From contig JACPCG010000163.1 of the NCBI GenBank assembly GCA_016179925.1, positions 1-43,342 of the forward strand: a stretch of DNA of 43,342 nt. Direction: 5' to 3'. Both the position numbers and the translations under genes were made by a program. This DNA is from Candidatus Rokuibacteriota bacterium. Lineage in GTDB: Bacteria; Methylomirabilota; Methylomirabilia; Rokubacteriales; CSP1-6. Below the pieces are notes generated by a model. The model saw only the letters and a program-made list of their open reading frames with translations. It had not been told where the DNA came from and did not search any database. Positions 32,348 through 40,586 of the stretch are shown piece by piece; the first letter of the stretch is position 1; every line of letters begins with the position of its first letter.

Positions 32348-32550
32348 GGCAGGCGATTGGCCCCCGACTGCTCGAGCGGCCTCACAGCAAGCTCCGGTTA
32401 ATACCATGGTTTGTCGGTTGAAAGAGCACTCACTCCCTGCCTGGAAACCGGCGCAGTCCGGTCTCAAGGCACCGAGACAACTCGATTTTCGCGACCTCAG
32501 GCGACTCGCGGATGGCCGGGCGCTTCCTGGCTTCTAACTCCCTACAGCAG
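32348..32550. other. Intergenic region, no gene recognised
   Basis: Part of the 283-base gap between sppA and the IHF/HU gene, the largest in the window, and lower in GC than the genes. I see a 6-bp inverted repeat TGAGGC/GCCTCA spanning the sppA stop (32345-32350 and 32379-32384), an 8-bp palindrome ACCATGGT (32403-32410) and a short ACCGG/CCGGT hairpin. No tRNA fold, Shine-Dalgarno-linked ORF or classical terminator is convincing. Confidence 0.5.
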
Positions 32551-32580
32551 TTGACATTCTTCGAGGCGACGTGCTAGGTT
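32551..32580 (+). promoter_or_regulatory. Sigma-70-like promoter for the IHF/HU gene
   Basis: A perfect TTGACA (32551-32556) is followed after 18 bases by TAGGTT (32575-32580), preceded by TG as in an extended -10. The predicted transcript starts near 32587, leaving a leader of about 45 bases with GGAG (32621-32624) before the ATG. It is the strongest -35 in the window, as expected for an abundant nucleoid protein. Confidence 0.65.
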
Positions 32581-32630
32581 GCCTAAGAGCTGTTCGCGCG
32601 GAATTTGGCCGAAAAAGACGGGAGTTGACG

Positions 32631-32906
32631 ATGACCAAAGCCGACCTGATCGACGAGGTCTCGAAGGTCTCGAGTCTGACCAAGAAAGAGACGGAGACGA
32701 TCGTCAACACGGTCTTCGACAACATCACCGATGCGTTGGCGAAGGGCGACAAGGTCGAGCTGCGGGGGTTCGGGAGCTTCCGGATCCGGCACCGGAACTC
32801 GCGGAAGGGGCGGAACCCGAAGACCGGGTCCGCCGTGGACGTGCCGCAAAAGCGCGTGCCGTTCTTCAAGGTAGGAAAGCGCCTCCGAGAGCTCGTCAAC
32901 GGGTGA
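32631..32906 (+). CDS. Integration host factor / HU-family DNA-binding protein
   Basis: 91 residues. Opens MTKADLIDEVSKVSSLTKKE, then VELRGFGSFRIRHRNSRKGR and the DNA-minor-groove arm tip RNPKTG with the intercalating proline, ending VPFFKVGKRLREL. The IHF-type C-terminus and the position after rpsA, as with E. coli ihfB, favour an IHF-like subunit over HU. It bends DNA and acts in transcription and chromosome architecture. Whether it pairs with a second subunit cannot be told here. Confidence 0.93.
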   Translation: MTKADLIDEVSKVSSLTKKETETIVNTVFDNITDALAKGDKVELRGFGSFRIRHRNSRKGRNPKTGSAVDVPQKRVPFFKVGKRLRELVNG

Positions 32907-32922
32907 GATCCCCGCTCGCGGC

Positions 32923-33408
32923 GTGAAGCACCTCTGGGCGCCCTGGCGGATGGCGTATGTGGGCGCCGCGTCCCGGGCGGCTTCCGGATGCGTGTTCTGC
33001 GACGCGCTCGCCGGCAACGACGACCGAAAACCCCTGGTGCTCCGGCGTGAGGCCCACGCCTTCCTGATTCTCAACGCCTACCCCTACGCCCCCGGGCACC
33101 TCATGGCCGTGGTGAACCGCCACGTGGGCGCCCTCGCCGAGGCGACGCCGGAGGAGATCGCGGGCGCCATGGAGCTCGTCACGCGCGCGATCGCGGTCCT
33201 CAGCGTGGAGTATCGCGCCGAGGGGTTTAACATCGGTCTGAACCAGGGCCGCATCGCCGGCGCAGGCATCGTCGACCACCTCCACGTCCAGGTCGTGCCG
33301 CGCTGGAGCGGCGACACGAACTTCATGTCGGTCTTCGCGGAGGTCCGCGTCCTGCCCGAGGCGCTCGACGTGACGTACGCTCGGCTCAGGGAACGGCTCG
33401 TTGGCTGA
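32923..33408 (+). CDS. HIT-family nucleotide hydrolase/phosphorylase
   Basis: 161 residues, GTG start. It opens KHLWAPWRMAYV and has CVFC (residues about 24-27), LILNAYPYAPGHLMAV and the catalytic region GIVDHLHVQVVPRWSGDTNFM. The triad reads H-x-H-x-Q, not H-x-H-x-H, a pattern associated with nucleotidyl-transferring members such as Ap4A phosphorylases and GalT. The LWAPWRM...GDTNFM subgroup is usually annotated as an AP-4-A phosphorylase-like protein. Substrate is not known. The stop overlaps the mutS start. Confidence 0.88.
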   Translation: MKHLWAPWRMAYVGAASRAASGCVFCDALAGNDDRKPLVLRREAHAFLILNAYPYAPGHLMAVVNRHVGALAEATPEEIAGAMELVTRAIAVLSVEYRAEGFNIGLNQGRIAGAGIVDHLHVQVVPRWSGDTNFMSVFAEVRVLPEALDVTYARLRERLVG

Positions 33409-36037
33409 CCATCCCGGCGAGCTTACGCCGATGATGCGCCAGTACCGGGAGCTCAAGCGCCGGTATCCCGACTACCTGCTGTTCTTCCGCCTCGGCGACT
33501 TCTACGAGACATTCTTCGAGGACGCGGAGCTTGCGGCGCGACTGCTCCAGATCACGCTGACCCGCCGCCAGGAGGCGCCGATGGCGGGCATCCCGCATCA
33601 CGCGGCCGACGGCTACATCGCGAAGCTCGTCCGGGCGGGGCAGAAGATCGCCGTCTCGGAACAGCTCGAGGCGCCGGGCCGGACGAAGAAGCTCCTCAAG
33701 CGCGACGTCGTCCGGATCATCACGCCCGGCACGATCACGGACACGGCGTACCTGCCCGGCGCGGCGAACAACTTTCTCTTGGCCGTGATCCGCAGCCGTG
33801 GCGCGACGGGTGTGGCCCTCCTCGACGCCTCGACGGGACAATTCTGGACGGGCGAGGACGTCGGGCGGGAGGACCCGGTGCTGGCGGCGGCGCTGCTCCG
33901 CCGGCCCGCCGAGATCGTCTTGCCCGAGGCGGCCCGCGCCGACCATGGGCTCCTGGCCCGGCTCGGCGCCGCGGGAGCGACGCTCACGTTCTACGACGCG
34001 GGGGCGCCCAGCCCCCGGCGCGCCGCGGCCGATCTCTGCGCCCAGTTCGGCGTGGACACGCTCGACCGGTTCGGCGTCGGCGACCTGACGGTCGGCCTGC
34101 AGGCCGCGGCCGCGGCGCTCGCCTACCTAAAGGCGACCCAGGGTGAAGCGCTCGGCCATCTCACTCGGCTCGGGCGGCTCATGGCGGCCGACTCGATGGT
34201 GCTCGATGCGACGGCCGTCGAGACGCTCGAGCTCCTCCAGGGAAGCGACGGCAGCGCGCGCACGTCGCTCGTCGGGGTGCTCGACGCCACCGTCACGCCG
34301 ATGGGGGCCCGTCTCCTGCGCGAGTGGCTCCTGCGTCCGCTCCTCGACCCGGAGGCGATCGGCTCTCGCCAGGCGGCGGTCGCCGCGCTCGTCGAGGACC
34401 CCGCCACGCGGGACCGCCTCCGCGCCCTGCTTCGCAGGGTGGGCGACCTCGAGCGCCTCACCAGCCGCGCGACGCTCGGCGTCGCGCACGCGCGCGACCT
34501 CGTCGGGCTCCGGGCGTGCCTGGCGCCGCTCTCGGACCTCCGGCAGGCCTCGGCCGGCCTCGGCGCGCCGCTGCTCGCCGCCGCCCGCGAGGAGCTCGCG
34601 GACCTGGAGGAGCTCCGGCAGCTCCTGGAGGCGGCGCTCGAGGACGAGCCGCCGCTCACGCTCCACGACGGCGGTCTGATCAGAGAGCGCTGGCACGAGG
34701 GGCTCGCGGCGATCGTGAGCGAGGCGCGCGGGGCGCGCGCCTGGATCGCGGGGCTCGAGGAACGCGAGCGCGCGCGAACCGGCATCGCGAGCCTGCGCGT
34801 CCGCTTCAACCGCGTGTTCGGCTACGGCATCGAGGTCAGCCGCGCCCAGGCCGGGCGCGTGCCGCCGGAGTACGCCCGCCGCCAGACGCTCGCCGGTGCC
34901 GAGCGCTACGTGACCGCCGAGCTGAAGGAGTACGAGGCCAAGGTGCTGGGCGCCGACGAGCGGCGGCGCCGGCTCGAGTACGAGCTGTTCGACGAGGTCC
35001 GGCGCCGCGTCGGCGCCCGGGCGGCGGCGCTCCTCGGCACGGCACAGGCGCTCGCGCGGCTCGACGTCTTCGCGGCGCTCGCCGAGGTGGCGCACGCCCG
35101 CGGCCACGTGCGCCCGGTCGTGGACCGCGGGGAGGCCTTCACGATCGTCGAGGGCCGGCATCCCGTCCTGGAAGCTCAGGGGGGTGTCGTGGTCACACCG
35201 AACGACCTCGCCCTCGATCGCGAGGCGCCGATCGTGATCCTGACGGGCCCGAACATGTCGGGCAAGTCCGTCTACCTGCGCCAGGCGGGCCACATCGCGA
35301 TCCTGGCGCAGCTCGGGGCCTTCGTGCCGGCGCGGGAGGCTCGGATCGGCGTGGTGGACCGCGTCTTCACCCGCGTGGGCGCCCAGGACAACCTCGCGCG
35401 CGGCCAGTCCACGTTCCTCGTCGAGATGGTCGAGACGGCGACGATCCTGCACAACGTGACGCCCCGGAGCCTCGTGCTCCTCGACGAGGTCGGGCGGGGG
35501 ACCTCGACCTTCGACGGGCTGGCGATCGCCTGGGCCGTCGTGGAGGCGCTCCACGACCGGGGCCGAGGCGCCAAGGTGCTCTTCGCGACCCACTTCCACG
35601 AGCTGACGCGCCTGGCCGGGCGGCTCGACGGCGTCCGGAACTTCCACGTGGCGGTCCGGGAGTGGAACGATGAGATCATCTTCCTGCACAAGGTGCAGCC
35701 GGGCGGCACGGACCGGAGCTACGGCATCCAGGTGGCGCGCCTGGCCGGGCTGCCCCCGGCCGTGCTCGCGCGTGCCAAGGCGCTCCTGGCTGAGCTCGAG
35801 GAGGCGGGCCAGACGCAGGCCGACGTGAGGGACGCGGCTCAGCTCGGTCTGTTCGCGCCGCCGGCCCCCGATCCGATCGCCGCCGAGCTCGCCGCACTCG
35901 ACCTCGCCCACCTGACGCCGCTCGAAGCCCTGAACCTCCTGCACAAGTGGCAGCAGCGGATTGCTGCAGCGGGGTCCGCGAGCCCGGCGTGGCGGCGCGA
36001 AGCCGCCGGGCGTTCGAGGCCCGAGGCGGGCCTGTGA
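33401..36037 (+). CDS. mutS: DNA mismatch repair protein MutS
   Basis: 878 residues, TTG start chosen because it gives the normal N-terminus just before TPMMRQYRELKRRYPDYLLFF; the ATG at 33431 is the fallback. Mismatch recognition Phe-x-Glu is in GDFYETFFEDA. The connector and lever domains follow (about 130-560), then the ATPase with Walker A GPNMSGKSVYLRQ, the signature QSTFLVEMVETATIL, Walker B LVLLDEVGRGTSTFDG and ATHFHELTRLA. The C-terminal helix-turn-helix contains LAGLPPAVLARAKALL. Binds mismatched DNA and signals MutL. It overlaps the HIT gene by 8 bases and mutL by 4. Confidence 0.96.
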   Translation: MADHPGELTPMMRQYRELKRRYPDYLLFFRLGDFYETFFEDAELAARLLQITLTRRQEAPMAGIPHHAADGYIAKLVRAGQKIAVSEQLEAPGRTKKLLKRDVVRIITPGTITDTAYLPGAANNFLLAVIRSRGATGVALLDASTGQFWTGEDVGREDPVLAAALLRRPAEIVLPEAARADHGLLARLGAAGATLTFYDAGAPSPRRAAADLCAQFGVDTLDRFGVGDLTVGLQAAAAALAYLKATQGEALGHLTRLGRLMAADSMVLDATAVETLELLQGSDGSARTSLVGVLDATVTPMGARLLREWLLRPLLDPEAIGSRQAAVAALVEDPATRDRLRALLRRVGDLERLTSRATLGVAHARDLVGLRACLAPLSDLRQASAGLGAPLLAAAREELADLEELRQLLEAALEDEPPLTLHDGGLIRERWHEGLAAIVSEARGARAWIAGLEERERARTGIASLRVRFNRVFGYGIEVSRAQAGRVPPEYARRQTLAGAERYVTAELKEYEAKVLGADERRRRLEYELFDEVRRRVGARAAALLGTAQALARLDVFAALAEVAHARGHVRPVVDRGEAFTIVEGRHPVLEAQGGVVVTPNDLALDREAPIVILTGPNMSGKSVYLRQAGHIAILAQLGAFVPAREARIGVVDRVFTRVGAQDNLARGQSTFLVEMVETATILHNVTPRSLVLLDEVGRGTSTFDGLAIAWAVVEALHDRGRGAKVLFATHFHELTRLAGRLDGVRNFHVAVREWNDEIIFLHKVQPGGTDRSYGIQVARLAGLPPAVLARAKALLAELEEAGQTQADVRDAAQLGLFAPPAPDPIAAELAALDLAHLTPLEALNLLHKWQQRIAAAGSASPAWRREAAGRSRPEAGL

Positions 36038-37710
36038 CGCGAATTCATCGGTTGCCGGATCACCTCGTCAACAAGATCGCCGCCGGCGAGGTCGTCGAGC
36101 GCCCCGCGTCCGCCGTCAAGGAGCTGGTTGAGAACGCGCTCGACGCCGGCGCCCGGAGCGTCACGGTGGACCTGCGCGACGGCGGCGCCGGGCTCATCCG
36201 CGTCGCCGACGACGGCGTCGGGATGACGGCGGAGGAGCTGCCGCTGGCGCTCGAGCGGCACGCGACCTCCAAGCTCGCGCGCGACGAGGACCTCGAGGCG
36301 ATCGCCACCCTCGGATTCCGCGGCGAGGCGCTCGCCGCGATCTGCGCCGTCTCGCGCTTCTCCCTGACGAGCCGCACGCGCGCCGCCGCCGAGGGCACGC
36401 GTCTCAGCGGCGAGGGCGGGGTGGTCAGGCAGGCGCTCGCTCTCCCGGTCAACCCCGGGACAGTCGTCGAGGTGCGCGACCTCTTCTTCAACACGCCGGC
36501 GCGGCTCAAGTTCCTCAAGTCGCCCGGGACGGAGCTGGCGGCGAGTCTCCGCGCGATCACCCAGCTGGCGCTCGCCCACCCGCCGGTCCAGGTGCGGGTC
36601 GCCAACAACGGGCGCCCGGTCCTGACGGCGCCCGAGGCGAAGGACGGGCGCCAGCGCGCCGGCGCGGTCTGGGGCTGGGACGTCGCCGAGCGGCTCCTGA
36701 CGGTCGAGCGCTGGCAGCACGGTGTGCACCTCCACGGCCTGGCGAGCCCGCCCGACCTCACGCGCGGCGGCCGCGACGAGGTGGTCCTGGTCGTCAACGG
36801 CCGCCCGGTGCGCGACCCGGGCTTGTTCCAGGCCGTCCTCGAGGCCTACCGGCCGCTCCTGCCGCGCGACCGCTTTCCGCTGGTCGTCCTCGCGATCGCG
36901 CTGCCCGAAGCCGACGTGGACGTCAACGTCCACCCGACCAAGGCGTGGGTGCGCTTCCGCCATCCGCGGCTGGTCCACGAGATGGTCGCCTCGGCGGTCC
37001 ACGCGGCGCTCCGCCGTCCGGCGGTCGTGCCTGACGTCGAGGTGGCCGTCAGCGCACCCGGCGTGGCCGCGGCGATGCCCGCGAGCGCGCTGGCCGAGCA
37101 GCCGGCGCTGTTCGGCGCGGTGGCGACACCCGAGCGGCCGCTGTTCGGCCGGGTGCTGGGCCAGGTCCAGGACACCTTCGTCGTGTCCGCGTCGGACGAC
37201 GAGGTGTTCTTCCTCGACCAGCACGTCGCCCACGAGCGCGTCATCTTCGAGCGGCTCAGGTCCGAGCTCGAGGCCGGCGAGCCCGCCGCCCAGGCGCTCC
37301 TCTTCCCGGAGCCCGTGGATCTCACGCCGGCGGGACGGGCGCTGCTCGAGCGCTGGCGGGCGCCGCTCGAGCGTCTGGGGTTCGCATTCGAAGGGTTCGG
37401 TGGGGAGGCGATCATCGTCAGGGCGGTTCCGGCGCTCCTCAAGGGCGACGAGCCGAAGCGCGTGATCCAGGCGGCGGTGGACGAATTCGCGGGGCCGAAG
37501 GCCGGGGAGCCCGCCCTCGAGCGCGCGCTGGCCTTCGTGGCCTGCCGCGCCGCGGTGAAGGCGAACATGCCGCTCGGGCGGGAGGAGATGGAGCGGCTCG
37601 TCGCGGAGCTCGGCGCGGCCGAGACGCCCTACTTCTGTCCCCACGGCCGGCCGATCGTGAGCCGCGTCGCGCTCACGGACATCCGCAGAGAATTGAAGAG
37701 GAACTGGTAG
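36034..37710 (+). CDS. mutL: DNA mismatch repair protein MutL, nicking-endonuclease type
   Basis: 558 residues, GTG start. The GHKL ATPase has NKIAAGEVVERPASAVKELVENALDAGA, DDGVGM and TLGFRGEALAAI, then FFNTPARLKFL. The C-terminal domain carries the metal-binding motif DQHVAHERVIFE (residues 395-406; consensus DQHA-x2-E-x4-E, with Ala to Val at the fourth place), ACRAAVKANM and CPHGRP (from Cys535). These residues mark MutL proteins that nick DNA themselves, as in bacteria lacking MutH. Directly coupled to mutS. Confidence 0.95.
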   Translation: MTRIHRLPDHLVNKIAAGEVVERPASAVKELVENALDAGARSVTVDLRDGGAGLIRVADDGVGMTAEELPLALERHATSKLARDEDLEAIATLGFRGEALAAICAVSRFSLTSRTRAAAEGTRLSGEGGVVRQALALPVNPGTVVEVRDLFFNTPARLKFLKSPGTELAASLRAITQLALAHPPVQVRVANNGRPVLTAPEAKDGRQRAGAVWGWDVAERLLTVERWQHGVHLHGLASPPDLTRGGRDEVVLVVNGRPVRDPGLFQAVLEAYRPLLPRDRFPLVVLAIALPEADVDVNVHPTKAWVRFRHPRLVHEMVASAVHAALRRPAVVPDVEVAVSAPGVAAAMPASALAEQPALFGAVATPERPLFGRVLGQVQDTFVVSASDDEVFFLDQHVAHERVIFERLRSELEAGEPAAQALLFPEPVDLTPAGRALLERWRAPLERLGFAFEGFGGEAIIVRAVPALLKGDEPKRVIQAAVDEFAGPKAGEPALERALAFVACRAAVKANMPLGREEMERLVAELGAAETPYFCPHGRPIVSRVALTDIRRELKRNW

Positions 37711-37734
37711 TGCGCATCGCCCGGCGCGCGCGCG

Positions 37735-37740
37735 TACACT
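37735..37740 (+). promoter_or_regulatory. -10-like element just upstream of miaA
   Basis: TACACT, the same hexamer as in the gmhB promoter, ends seven bases before the miaA ATG, in the 37-base gap after mutL. No good -35 is visible at 16-18 bases (TGCGCA at best). If active it would also give a leaderless or nearly leaderless transcript. Confidence 0.35.
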
Positions 37741-37747
37741 GGGAGTG

Positions 37748-38698
37748 ATGGAGGAGTCCCCAAGGCCGCGGTTGGTCGTCATCGCCGGCCCCACCGGCGT
37801 CGGAAAGACGGCGGTCGCCGTCGCCCTCGCAAAGCGGATGCCGATCGAGGTGATCAACGCCGACTCGCGACAGGTCTACCGCGGCATGGATGCGGCCACC
37901 GGCAAGCCGACGCCCGAGGAGCGGCGGGCGGTCGTCCACCATCTGATCGACATCGTGGATCCGGACGAGCGCTACCAGGCGGCGCGGTTCCGGACCGACG
38001 CGGCCCCGCTCGTCGAGGAGATCCGGGGGCGGGGGGCGCTCCCCGTCGTCGTCGGGGGCACGGGCCTCTACATCCGCGCGCTCATCCGTGGCCTCGACCC
38101 GGCGCCCCCGGCGGACCCGGCGTTCCGGCAGGCGCTCACCGCGCTCGCCGCGCGGGAAGGACGGACGGCGCTCCATCGGCGGCTCGCGCGCGAAGCGCCG
38201 GCGGTCGCCCGTCGCCTCCACCCCAACGATCAGGTGCGCGTCGTCCGCGCGCTCGAGATCGTGCGCGCGGGCGCCGGGGCGGCGCTCGAGCCCGGCCGGT
38301 GGTGGAGCGAGCGCGGGCCGTATGACGTCGCGTACCTCGGCCTGACGGCAGACCGCGCCACGCTCGCCAAGCGGCTCCACGCCCGTGCCGCGGCCTTCGT
38401 CGCCGCCGGGCTCCAGGCGGAGGTGCAGGCGCTCCTGGCGCGGGGGTACGATCCCACGCTCCCGTCGCTCTCCTCGATCGGCTACCGCGAATTCGTGCGG
38501 GTCGAGCGGGGCGAGCTCACGCCGGAGGAGGCGCTCCGGCTCATGCAGCGTGACACCGTGCGCTACGCCAAGCGCCAGTGGACGTGGTTCGCGCGGGAGC
38601 CCCGGATCGAGTGGATCGACGTGGACAGCGCGGGAGGGATCGAGGGCGTCGGGGAAACGATCGCACTGAAGCTCAAGCGCGGAGGGTGGATCGAGTGA
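37748..38698 (+). CDS. miaA: tRNA dimethylallyltransferase MiaA
   Basis: 316 residues (a GTG one codon earlier is possible). It isopentenylates A37 of tRNAs that read UNN codons. The P-loop is VIAGPTGVGKTAVAVALAKRMP, followed by EVINADSRQVYRGMDAATGKPTPEE with the catalytic Asp, VVGGTGLYIRALIRGL, and RLHPNDQVRVVRALEI; the C-terminal RYAKRQWTWFAREPRIEWID is also family-typical. The mutS-mutL-miaA-hflX order matches a widespread bacterial arrangement (hfq is missing here). Confidence 0.95.
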   Translation: MEESPRPRLVVIAGPTGVGKTAVAVALAKRMPIEVINADSRQVYRGMDAATGKPTPEERRAVVHHLIDIVDPDERYQAARFRTDAAPLVEEIRGRGALPVVVGGTGLYIRALIRGLDPAPPADPAFRQALTALAAREGRTALHRRLAREAPAVARRLHPNDQVRVVRALEIVRAGAGAALEPGRWWSERGPYDVAYLGLTADRATLAKRLHARAAAFVAAGLQAEVQALLARGYDPTLPSLSSIGYREFVRVERGELTPEEALRLMQRDTVRYAKRQWTWFAREPRIEWIDVDSAGGIEGVGETIALKLKRGGWIE

Positions 38699-40002
38699 CG
38701 AGGAGCCGGCGGAACGGTGCCAGGAACGGGGATCCCGGACGGGAGCGCGCCGTCATCGGGACGGTGCGGCCGCCGTCGCGGCGCCGATCGGAGGTCGAGG
38801 AGTCGCTCGACGAGCTCCAGGGACTGGTCGAGGCGGCCGGCGGGAGTGTCGTCGAGCGCGTCGTCCAGGAACGGTCGGCGCCCACGCCCGCGCTCTACTT
38901 CGGCAAGGGGAAGATCGCCGAACTCGCCGTCGCCGCGCAGGCCGGGGACGCGAACCTCTTCGTCTCCGACGACCCCCTCTCGCCGATCCAGGAGCGCAAC
39001 ATCTCCGAGGCGCTCGGGATCAAGGTCATCGATCGGACCGCGCTGATCCTCGACATCTTCGCGCAACGGGCGCGCTCGAGCGAGGGCAAGCTCCAGGTCG
39101 AGCTCGCCCAGCTCACGTACCTGCTGCCGCGGCTCGTCGGGCAGTGGACCCACCTCGAGCGCCTGGGCGGCGGCATCGGGACCCGGGGCCCCGGCGAGAC
39201 CCAGCTCGAGTCGGATCGGCGCGTCATCCGGCGGCGCGTGATGCAGATCCGCCGCGAGCTCGAGCGCGTCCAGATCCACCGGCGGCTCCAGCGTTCGGGG
39301 CGGCGGAAGTCGGGCGTCCCGGTCGTGGCTCTCGTCGGCTACACGAACGCCGGCAAGACCACCCTCCTGAACCGCCTGGCGGGGGCCAGGCTCACCGCCG
39401 CGGACCAGCTCTTCGTGACGCTCGACCCGGCCGCGCGGCTCGTGGACCGGGGCGGCCGCCAGCCGTTCATCCTCACGGACACGGTGGGCTTCATCCGCAA
39501 GCTCCCGCACGAGCTCGTCGCGGCCTTCCGCGCGACGCTCGAGGAGCTGGCCGACGCCGACGTGCTCGTGCATATCGTGGACGCGAGCCACCCGGCGCTC
39601 GACGAGCACCTGCGGGCGGTCGAAGCGCTGCTCCGCGAGCTCGGGGTCGCGGACCGGCCGACGGTCCTGGCGCTCAATAAGATCGACCGGCTCGAGGGCC
39701 CCCCCGCGCCCCTGGTCGCGCGGCGGGGCGGCGTGGCGATCTCGGCGGCGGCGGGCGAGGGCCTCGACGAGCTCCTCGCCGCCATCGACGCCCTGCTGCC
39801 GGCGGGCGGCACCGTGACGCTGCGGATCCCGCACGCCGACGGTCCGGCGCTGGCGCTCTGTTACGAGCGCGGCCGCGTGCTCGCGCGCGCCGACGAGGCC
39901 GACGCGGTCCGCGTGGAGGTCGAGCTGCCGCGGCGCCTCCTCGGCCCGCTCGCCCGCTACCGCATCGCGGGGCCGGTGGGGCCGGTCCAGGTGGTCGACT
40001 GA
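38695..40002 (+). CDS. hflX: Ribosome-associated GTPase HflX
   Basis: 435 residues, GTG start overlapping miaA by four bases. The N-terminal nucleotide-binding/RNA-binding domain has LYFGKGKIAELA and FVSDDPLSPIQERNISEALGIKVIDRTALILDIFAQRA; a coiled linker with GGGIGTRGPGETQLESDRR leads to the G domain: G1 GYTNAGKTTLLNRL, G3 DTVGFI, G4 NKID, G5 ISAAAGEG. HflX splits stalled or heat-stressed ribosomes. A basic extension of about 15 residues precedes the conserved start. Confidence 0.95.
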   Translation: MTRSRRNGARNGDPGRERAVIGTVRPPSRRRSEVEESLDELQGLVEAAGGSVVERVVQERSAPTPALYFGKGKIAELAVAAQAGDANLFVSDDPLSPIQERNISEALGIKVIDRTALILDIFAQRARSSEGKLQVELAQLTYLLPRLVGQWTHLERLGGGIGTRGPGETQLESDRRVIRRRVMQIRRELERVQIHRRLQRSGRRKSGVPVVALVGYTNAGKTTLLNRLAGARLTAADQLFVTLDPAARLVDRGGRQPFILTDTVGFIRKLPHELVAAFRATLEELADADVLVHIVDASHPALDEHLRAVEALLRELGVADRPTVLALNKIDRLEGPPAPLVARRGGVAISAAAGEGLDELLAAIDALLPAGGTVTLRIPHADGPALALCYERGRVLARADEADAVRVEVELPRRLLGPLARYRIAGPVGPVQVVD

Positions 40003-40586
40003 TGCGCCCACGTCTGGGACTCGCGAACTGGCTCACGGTCCTGCGCATCCTCCTGATCCCCGTCTTCGTGTCCCTCCTCGTCTACCGGAAGCCGGGCGCG
40101 GCGCTCATCGTCTTCGCCGCGGCGGCGCTCACCGATCTCCTCGACGGGTACATCGCGCGGCGACACGGGAGCCAGTCGCGCCTCGGCGCGTTCCTCGACC
40201 CGATGGCCGACAAGCTCCTCCTCACCGCGTCCTTCGTGACCCTCACGTACCTCAAGGTGCTGCCGTTCTGGATCGCGGCGGTCGTCATCACCCGCGACGT
40301 CATCCTCGTCATGGGCGCGCTCCTGATCCACATGCTGGGCGGCCGCATCCACCCGCAGCCGACCTGGGCGGGGAAGGCCGCCACCTTCTTCCAGGTCCTC
40401 ACGGTCCTGCTGGGCCTCCTCGCCCGGTACTTCCGCCTGCCGTTCGGCCCGGCGCCCGTGCTCTGGCTCGCCGCGGCGTTCACCGTCGTCTCGGGCCTCC
40501 AGTACATCGTCCAGGGGATGCGGTTTCTCAACGCGGCGCACGGCGAGGAGCGGGAAGACGCGCGTGAAGACGCGCTCCTCCGCTGA
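40002..40586 (+). CDS. pgsA: CDP-diacylglycerol--glycerol-3-phosphate 3-phosphatidyltransferase
   Basis: 194 residues, an integral membrane enzyme of phosphatidylglycerol synthesis. The CDP-alcohol phosphatidyltransferase motif D-x2-DG-x2-AR-x8-G-x3-D-x3-D is complete in DLLDGYIARRHGSQSRLGAF followed by LDPMADK (about residues 46-72). Hydrophobic segments at about 15-30, 34-45, 75-110 and 128-165 fit several transmembrane helices. The opening NWLTVLRILLIPVFV is typical of PgsA. The ATG shares one base with the hflX stop; the 3' end overlaps the next gene by 23 bases. Confidence 0.93.
   Translation: MRPRLGLANWLTVLRILLIPVFVSLLVYRKPGAALIVFAAAALTDLLDGYIARRHGSQSRLGAFLDPMADKLLLTASFVTLTYLKVLPFWIAAVVITRDVILVMGALLIHMLGGRIHPQPTWAGKAATFFQVLTVLLGLLARYFRLPFGPAPVLWLAAAFTVVSGLQYIVQGMRFLNAAHGEEREDAREDALLR

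Noticed and set aside
32304-32537. Small ORF spanning the sppA end and the following gap
   Set aside because: No ribosome binding site, starts inside sppA, and shows no recognisable motif.
32348-32550. tRNA or other structured RNA gene
   Set aside because: GGTTAATACC resembles part of a T-loop or rRNA segment, but I could not build an acceptor stem or cloverleaf around it.
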